Source of the DNA: Halorubrum persicum
GTDB lineage: Archaea > Halobacteriota > Halobacteria > Halobacteriales > Haloferacaceae
Direction: 5' to 3'
Length of the DNA stretch: 45,156 nt
Assembly: GCF_002727125.1 (NCBI RefSeq)
Contig: NZ_NHOA01000109.1
Coordinates: forward strand, 1-45,156
The notes under the pieces were generated by a model that was not told where the DNA came from, searched no databases, and saw nothing but the letters and a program-made list of their open reading frames with translations. Below, piece after piece: positions 39,995 to 45,156 of the stretch. The stretch's first letter is position 1; the number at the start of each line of letters is the position of its first letter. Both the position numbers and the translations under genes were made by a program.

Positions 39995-42598
39995 ATGCAC
40001 TACCACGAGGCGGCGGCGTTCCTCTTCGACCTCCGCCGCTTCTCGGTGAAGCCGGGGACCGAGCGCGTGGCGGCCTTACTCGACCGGCTCGGGAACCCGG
40101 AGGAGGACGTGTCGTTCGTGCAGGTCGCGGGATCGAACGGGAAGGGGAGCACGGCGCGCATGACCGAGTCGGTCCTCCGAGAGGCCGGGCTCTCCGTCGG
40201 CCTCTACACCTCCCCGCACCTCTCCGCGCTCGCCGAGCGGGTCCGAGTCGACGGGCTGGCGATGACCGAGGACGCGATCGCCGACTTCGTCGAGGAGGTG
40301 AAGCCGTGGCTCGTCGAGCGCGCCGCCGCCGGCGAACCGCTCACCTTCTTCGAGGTCGTCACGGCGATGGCGATCCGCGACTTCGCGCGCCGCGAGGTCG
40401 ACGTGGCCGTCTTGGAGGTCGGGCTCGGCGGCGAGTACGACGCCACGAGCGTGGTCGACCCCGTCGCGACCGCGGTCACCAACGTCTCGCTCGAACACAC
40501 CGCGGTCCTCGGCGACACGATCGCGGAGATCGCCCGCACCAAAGCGCGGATCGCCGACGCGGGCGCCCCCCTCGTCACCGCCTGCGAGGGCAAGGCCCTG
40601 TCGGTCGTTCGCGAGGTCGCCGCCGACGCGGGCGCCGCGGTCGCGACGGTCTCGGGAGCGGGCGAGGACAGCGAAGCCGCCGACGAAGACCCCGCCATCT
40701 CCGTCGCCTACGAGGGCCGCGTGAGCCCGACCGACGCCGAGGTGACGCTGTCCGGCGAGGCGGCCGGAACCTACCGGATCCCGCTCGTTGGCGACCATCA
40801 GGCGACGAACGCCGGGATCGCGGTCGCGCTCGCCCGGCGCACCGCAACCGCCCTCGGTGACGGGAGCGACGCCGACCTCACCGACGCCGCGCTCCGCGAC
40901 GGGCTCGCGCGGGCGACGTGGCCCGGCCGGTTCGAGGTGGTCGACACGGAACCGCTGACGGTGCTCGACGGCGCGCACAACCCGGCGGCCTGCCGGACGC
41001 TCGCGGGGACCCTCGCCGAGTACGACTACGATGACCTCCACCTCGTGTACGGCGCCATGCACGACAAGGACCACGCGAGCGCCGCGAACGCGCTCCCCGA
41101 CGCCGCCTCCGCGATCACCTGTCGCCCCGACCTCGACCGCGCGGAGGACCCCGAGGTGTTGGCCGCCGCGCTCCGGACGGCGGGCGTCGGCAACGTGACC
41201 CCCGGGGGCGACGTGGCCGCCGCGCTCGACGCCGCTGTCGAACGCGCCGCCCCCGGCGACTGCGTGCTGCTCGTCGGCTCGCTGTTCGCGGTCGCGGAGG
41301 CCCGCGCGGCGCGCATGCGGACCGTGACGCCGCGGCGGATGGGGGGCGGAACGAGTCCCGCCGCGAACGCGGCGCAGGCGCTCGACGCCGGGGGGGTTCC
41401 CGCCGGGGACGACTCTGGCGTTGGCCGACGCGAGGCGATCGACCACCGCGTCCTCTCACTCCGGCTCCGCGGCGACCGCGCCGAGCGGATCGCCGCCGCC
41501 CTCCGCGAGGCGGGCGGCGACGCCGCGATCGGCGGGCTCGGCGCCGGCGGGGGACGGGTCCCCGGCGGCGAGCGCGTGCCCGTCACGCTGGCGGGGACGG
41601 TCGCGGAGTACCGCGACCTGCTCGACCGGCTCCGCGAGCGCGAGGGCGACGGGTTCGCGGGCGTCGCGGACGACATCGCCGACCGGCTCGGGATCGGCGA
41701 CGGCGACGAACCGGCCGCCGCCGGACCGACCGCCGCCGACTACCCGTGGACCGACGGCACCGCGGTCATGGGCGTGCTCAACGTCACGCCCGACTCCTTC
41801 CACGACGGCGGGCGACACGCGGGCCTCGACGACGCGGTCGCGGGCGTCGAGCGAATGGCCGAGGCGGGCGTCGACATCGTCGACGTGGGGGGCGAGTCGA
41901 CGCGACCCGGCGCCGAACCTGTGCCGGTCGACGAAGAGATCGACCGAGTCGTCCCGACCCTCGAAGCGATCGAGTCCGTGCCGGCGGTCGCCGACGGCGA
42001 CGTGCTGGTCTCGGTCGACACGCGGAAGCCGGCTGTCGCGGCGGCCGCCCTCGACGCCGGCGCCGACATCATCAACGACGTGACCGGGCTGGCCGACCCG
42101 GAGATGCGCGAGGTCGTCGCCGACGCCGGCTGCCCGGTCGTGGTGATGCACAGCCTCGACGCGCCCGTCGACCCGACGAACGACCCCGAGTACGACGACG
42201 CGGTCGACGACGTGATCGCGGCGCTCCGCGAGCGCCTCGCGCTGGCCGAGACCGCCGGGATCGACCGGGAGAACGTGATCGTCGACCCGGGGATCGGCTT
42301 CGGCAAGTCGGCCGCCGAGGCGTTCGAGCTGATCGACCGCGTCGGGGAGTTCGACGCGCTCGACTGCCCGGTGTTGATCGGCCACTCGCACAAGTCGATG
42401 TACGGGGCGGTCGGCAGAGCGCCGGACGACCGCGAGCACGCCACAGTCGCCGCGACCGCGCTCGCGGCCGACCGGGGGGCCGACATCGTCCGGGTCCACG
42501 ACGTTGCCGAGAACCGCGCCGCGGTCGACGTCGCCGCCGCGGTGAACGGCTCGCGCTCCGAGAGCGGAGCGTCGGCGGGGAGCGACCCCGACGAATGA
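39995..42598 (+). CDS. Bifunctional FolC-FolP: dihydrofolate/folylpolyglutamate synthase fused to dihydropteroate synthase
   Basis: An 867-residue fusion. Residues about 1-440 are a Mur-ligase-type FolC: P-loop GSNGKGSTARM at about 46-56, YTSPHLSALAERV and TVLDGAHNPAACRTLAGTL. Residues about 585-850 are dihydropteroate synthase: VMGVLNVTPDSFHDGG at about 591-606, VDVGGESTRPGAEPVPVDEE, IINDVTGLADP, VVVMHS and LIGHSHKSM. Between them is a linker of about 150 residues with its own folded look (AIDHRVLSLRLRGDRAERIA). The order FolC then FolP covers consecutive steps of folate synthesis. Such fusions are known in haloarchaea. It is single-gene, divergent from the ABC exporter. Confidence 0.93.
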   Translation: MHYHEAAAFLFDLRRFSVKPGTERVAALLDRLGNPEEDVSFVQVAGSNGKGSTARMTESVLREAGLSVGLYTSPHLSALAERVRVDGLAMTEDAIADFVEEVKPWLVERAAAGEPLTFFEVVTAMAIRDFARREVDVAVLEVGLGGEYDATSVVDPVATAVTNVSLEHTAVLGDTIAEIARTKARIADAGAPLVTACEGKALSVVREVAADAGAAVATVSGAGEDSEAADEDPAISVAYEGRVSPTDAEVTLSGEAAGTYRIPLVGDHQATNAGIAVALARRTATALGDGSDADLTDAALRDGLARATWPGRFEVVDTEPLTVLDGAHNPAACRTLAGTLAEYDYDDLHLVYGAMHDKDHASAANALPDAASAITCRPDLDRAEDPEVLAAALRTAGVGNVTPGGDVAAALDAAVERAAPGDCVLLVGSLFAVAEARAARMRTVTPRRMGGGTSPAANAAQALDAGGVPAGDDSGVGRREAIDHRVLSLRLRGDRAERIAAALREAGGDAAIGGLGAGGGRVPGGERVPVTLAGTVAEYRDLLDRLREREGDGFAGVADDIADRLGIGDGDEPAAAGPTAADYPWTDGTAVMGVLNVTPDSFHDGGRHAGLDDAVAGVERMAEAGVDIVDVGGESTRPGAEPVPVDEEIDRVVPTLEAIESVPAVADGDVLVSVDTRKPAVAAAALDAGADIINDVTGLADPEMREVVADAGCPVVVMHSLDAPVDPTNDPEYDDAVDDVIAALRERLALAETAGIDRENVIVDPGIGFGKSAAEAFELIDRVGEFDALDCPVLIGHSHKSMYGAVGRAPDDREHATVAATALAADRGADIVRVHDVAENRAAVDVAAAVNGSRSESGASAGSDPDE

Positions 42599-42634
42599 CG
42601 GCAGCGTTTTGCGTCGCGACCCCCTCGCGCCGAT

Positions 42635-44071
42635 ATGGCCCGGCGTCTGCTGCTCGGCTGTAGCGCGGTCGGGAACACGCTCGTCGAGCGCACCCGCGAC
42701 TCGCGCGGCGAGCTCATCGCGATCACCGACGACACCGGGTGGGCCTCGACCCTGCGCGACCGCAACGTCGCCACCGTGGAGGACGACCCGACCGATCCCG
42801 CGACGTATCCCGACAGCGCCGCGGTCGTGCTGGTCGCCAGCGACGACCCGGAGCGAAACGTCGCCGCCGCGGAGGCCGCCCGACGCTGCTACCCGGACGC
42901 GATGATCGTCGCACACGTCGGCACGGATCCGACCGCGGCCCAACAGGACGCGCTGGAGGCGGTCGCCGACCGCGTCGTCGACCCGGTCGAGGCCGTCGTC
43001 TCTCGCGTTCGCGAGGCGACCGGCGCCGACGCCGACGAGGAGCCGGTCCGGCTGTTTCGCGTCCTCCGTGACCTCTCCGGCCCCCTGCTCGTCGTCGCCC
43101 ACGACAACCCCGACCCCGACGCCATCGCGAGCGCGCTCGGGCTGACGCGGATCGCCGAGTCGGTCGGCGTCCCCGCGGACGCCTGCTACGGCGGCGAGAT
43201 CGCTCACCAGGAGAACCGCGCGATGGTGAACCTGCTGGACCTCTCGCTGCAGACCTTCGACGGAATCGACCTCGACGACTACGGCGGGGTCGCCCTCGTC
43301 GACCACTCGCGCGCCGGGATCAACGACAGCCTCCCGGAGGGGTATCCGGTCTCCATCGTCGTCGACCACCACCCGCCGAGAGGCCCCGTCGCGGGCGAGT
43401 TCGTCGACATCCGACCGGACGCGGGCGCGACGAGCACGCTGATCGAGGAGTACCTCTCGCGGCTCGGCATCGAGCCGGACCAGCCGCTCGCGACCGCCCT
43501 CCTGTACGGGATCCGGATCGACACGAAGGACTTCACGCGGTCGACCTCGATCCCCGACTTCGAGGCGGCCGCGTCGCTGTCGGCGTCCGCCGACGAGTCG
43601 ACGCTCGAACGCGTCGAGAGCCCGAGCGTGAGCCCGGAGACGCTCCGCGTGCTCGCCCGCGCGATCGAGGGGCGAGACGTGCGCGGCTCGACCGTCGCCT
43701 CCTGCGTCGGCGAGATCGGCGACCGCGACGCCCTCGCGCAGGCGGCAGACCGCCTCCTCGATCTGGACGGGATCACGGTGACGTTCGTGTTCGGCTACAT
43801 CGACGGTGTCATCTACGGCTCTGCACGGGCCCGCGGCGCGGACCTCGACGTGGGCGAACTGCTCCGCGACGCGCTCGATCCGGTCGGCTCCGCCGGGGGG
43901 CACGCGACCATGGCCGGCGCGCAGGTCTCGCTCGGCATCTTACAGGAGGTGTCCGACGAGGAGTCGCTCGAAGACGTCGTCGAGGCGTTCGTCGCCGGCC
44001 GGTTCTTCGAGGCGCTCGATGACGCCCCCTCGCCGCCGACGGGGGCACTGCGGGAGTTCCCGACCGACTGA
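42635..44071 (+). CDS. DHH-family phosphoesterase with N-terminal TrkA-N-like domain
   Basis: A 478-residue protein. Residues 1-130 form a Rossmann-like nucleotide-binding region (LLLGCSAVGNTLVERTRDSR; VVLVASDDPERNVAAAEAAR), resembling TrkA-N. DHH phosphoesterase motifs follow: VVAHDNPDPDAIASALGL, GGVALVDHSRAGIN and VVDHHPPRGP, with DHHA1 near the end (GSAGGHATMAGAQV). Homologues such as NrnA/RecJ-like enzymes hydrolyse nano-RNA or cyclic dinucleotides; which applies here cannot be decided. The nucleotide-binding head suggests ligand control. It lies 36 bases after FolC-FolP. Confidence 0.9.
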   Translation: MARRLLLGCSAVGNTLVERTRDSRGELIAITDDTGWASTLRDRNVATVEDDPTDPATYPDSAAVVLVASDDPERNVAAAEAARRCYPDAMIVAHVGTDPTAAQQDALEAVADRVVDPVEAVVSRVREATGADADEEPVRLFRVLRDLSGPLLVVAHDNPDPDAIASALGLTRIAESVGVPADACYGGEIAHQENRAMVNLLDLSLQTFDGIDLDDYGGVALVDHSRAGINDSLPEGYPVSIVVDHHPPRGPVAGEFVDIRPDAGATSTLIEEYLSRLGIEPDQPLATALLYGIRIDTKDFTRSTSIPDFEAAASLSASADESTLERVESPSVSPETLRVLARAIEGRDVRGSTVASCVGEIGDRDALAQAADRLLDLDGITVTFVFGYIDGVIYGSARARGADLDVGELLRDALDPVGSAGGHATMAGAQVSLGILQEVSDEESLEDVVEAFVAGRFFEALDDAPSPPTGALREFPTD

Positions 44072-44180
44072 GGTCGGTTATCCCCGGATTCCGGCGCGTT
44101 CCGCCGCTTCGACGCCCGACTCCCCGCTGTCGCGGCGGGCGCCTCGCTCGGTTTCCCGTCACTCGCGCCCGAGGGCGCAA

Positions 44181-44190
44181 CCTACATACT
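44181..44190 (+). promoter_or_regulatory. TATA-like box of trxB
   Basis: CCTACATACT lies 23-32 bases before the trxB ATG at 44213, consistent with a leaderless transcript. Confidence 0.4.
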
Positions 44191-44212
44191 TCGCGACGGC
44201 GAATCGGTACGT

Positions 44213-45156
44213 ATGACCGACGACGTCGTCGAACACCGCCGACTGATCATCGCCGGCACCGGTATCGCGGGACTCTCCGCGGGAATTTACGCCGCGCGGT
44301 CGAACAACGACCCCCTCCTCATCGAGGGCGACGAGCCGGGCGGGCAGCTCACGCTCACCACCGACGTGGAGAACTACCCCGGCTTTCCCGAGGGAATCTC
44401 CGGGCCGGAGCTCATCAACAACATGAAAGAGCAGGCGACGAAGTTCGGCGCCGAGACCCGAAACGGGGTCATCGTGGACGTGACCAAAGAGCCCGCGGGC
44501 CACTTCCGCGTCGAGCTCTCCGACGGCGACGTCTACACCGCCGACGCCTTCGTCACCGCCTCGGGGGCCAGCGCCCGCACGCTCGGCGTCCCCGGCGAAG
44601 ACGAGCTGATGGGATACGGGCTCTCGACGTGTGCGACCTGTGACGGCGCGTTCTTCCGCGGCGAGGACATGCTCGTCGTCGGCGGCGGCGACGCCGCGAT
44701 GGAGGAGGCGAACTTCCTGACGAAGTTCGCGGACACCGTCTACGTCGCCCACCGCCGCGAGGAGTTCCGCGCCGAGGACGTGTGGATCGAGCGCACGATG
44801 GAGAAGGTCGAGGACGGCGAGATCGAACTCCTCCTCAACACCAAAAAAAAAAAACGCGGCCACCGCCGACGAGGTCGACGAGTACGACTTCGACGTGGGC
44901 GCCGTCTTCTTCGCCATCGGCCACACCCCGAACACGGACTTCCTGGAGGGGACGGGGATCGAGACCGACGACGACGGCTACCTGATCACCAAGGGCGGCC
45001 GCGGCGGGAACCAGACCGCGACGGGCGTCGAGGGGCTGTTCGGCGCGGGCGACGTGGTCGACTTCCACTATCAGCAGGCGGCCACGGCCAGCGGGATGGG
45101 CGTGAAGGCCGCGCTCGACGTCGACGAGTACCTCACCGAGCGCGAGCGCGCCGGCG
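44213..45156 (+). pseudogene. trxB: Thioredoxin reductase, frameshifted at a run of twelve A and truncated by the window end
   Basis: A FAD/NAD(P)-dependent disulfide reductase with FAD motif IIAGTGIAGLSAGIYAARSN, the redox pair C140-A-T-C143 (LSTCATCDGAFF) and the second nucleotide motif VVGGGDAAMEEANF. At 44843-44854 twelve A interrupt the gene. One base less there, or two more, is needed to resume VDEYDFDVGAVFFAIGHTPN, followed by GVEGLFGAGDVVDFHYQQAA (FAD end motif). Homologues have roughly 30 further residues at this point (my estimate), so a deletion and a frameshift coincide with the A-run. As read, the downstream product is Arg-rich nonsense without a stop. Error, gap-fill or a true lesion are all possible. 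Confidence 0.88.

Noticed and set aside
41456-43903. An 815-codon minus-strand open frame opposite FolC-FolP and the DHH gene
   Set aside because: It spans two real genes and their gap, contains no motif, and has the composition of an antisense frame.
1-45156. CRISPR arrays, insertion sequences, prophage or rRNA genes
   Set aside because: I looked for regularly spaced repeats, transposase motifs, phage structural genes and rRNA signatures and saw none.

Overview
The window is chromosomal DNA from a haloarchaeon (class Halobacteria). The Halorubrum/Haloferacales type is my best guess, from style and not from a search. The supporting evidence is high GC content, strongly acidic proteins, TATA-like boxes about 25-30 bases before start codons (leaderless transcripts), tRNA genes without an encoded CCA, and many haloarchaea-specific proteins. 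I see no rRNA, CRISPR array, insertion sequence or prophage. Most of the window is core genome.

Layout. 1-6.7 kb: a CNNM/CorC membrane protein (-), a glutaredoxin-like protein overlapping a redoxin-fold protein that lacks the peroxidatic Cys, the t6A enzyme Sua5, a small HAH_0734-type protein, and the ribosome-recycling ATPase ABCE1/RLI directly downstream of an EMC6-like membrane protein. A small winged-helix regulator and a small membrane protein follow. 6.9-12.9 kb: a D-2-hydroxyacid dehydrogenase, an unknown acidic protein, a quinone-type methyltransferase resembling plant VTE3, a type IV pilin, a secreted protein, and a divergent membrane-anchored winged-helix protein. 13-18.4 kb: EtfB-EtfA, a DUF5995-type protein, a small membrane protein, and the clamp-loader small subunit RfcS interrupted by a 435-residue intein. 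18.5-24.6 kb: a YfcE phosphoesterase, a 42-residue membrane peptide plus a PiT phosphate transporter, a YgfZ-type protein, a small wHTH protein, archaemetzincin divergent from a UPF0146 protein, and a HAD hydrolase. 24.5-26.4 kb: tRNA genes (CAU and Asn-GUU) beside the CCA-adding enzyme. 26.4-31.4 kb: a frameshifted HerA-like ATPase, a secreted Ig-like protein, two adjacent PIMT-type methyltransferases and two adjacent Hsp20 chaperones. 31.5-38 kb: a SpoIIM-domain membrane protein, a MATE transporter, a sensor histidine kinase, a GGCT-fold protein, IlvA and a tiny zinc ribbon. 38-45.2 kb: an ABC-2 exporter, a FolC-FolP fusion, a DHH phosphoesterase, and a thioredoxin reductase that is frameshifted at a run of 12 A and runs off the window.

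The most remarkable item is the RfcS intein (16495-17799). It has normal splicing ends, but its insert is not the usual LAGLIDADG endonuclease. It carries a Cys4 zinc-knuckle, three NUMOD3-like repeats and a PD-(D/E)XK nuclease domain, and its base composition is visibly lower in GC than the host gene.

Functional themes: translation and tRNA maturation (Sua5, ABCE1, CCA enzyme, tRNAs), thiol and protein repair (glutaredoxin, TrxB, PIMTs, Hsp20s, YgfZ), and respiratory electron transfer (Etf, quinone methyltransferase). Two genes (HerA-like and trxB) are broken exactly at homopolymers, so sequencing or assembly error must be considered before biology.
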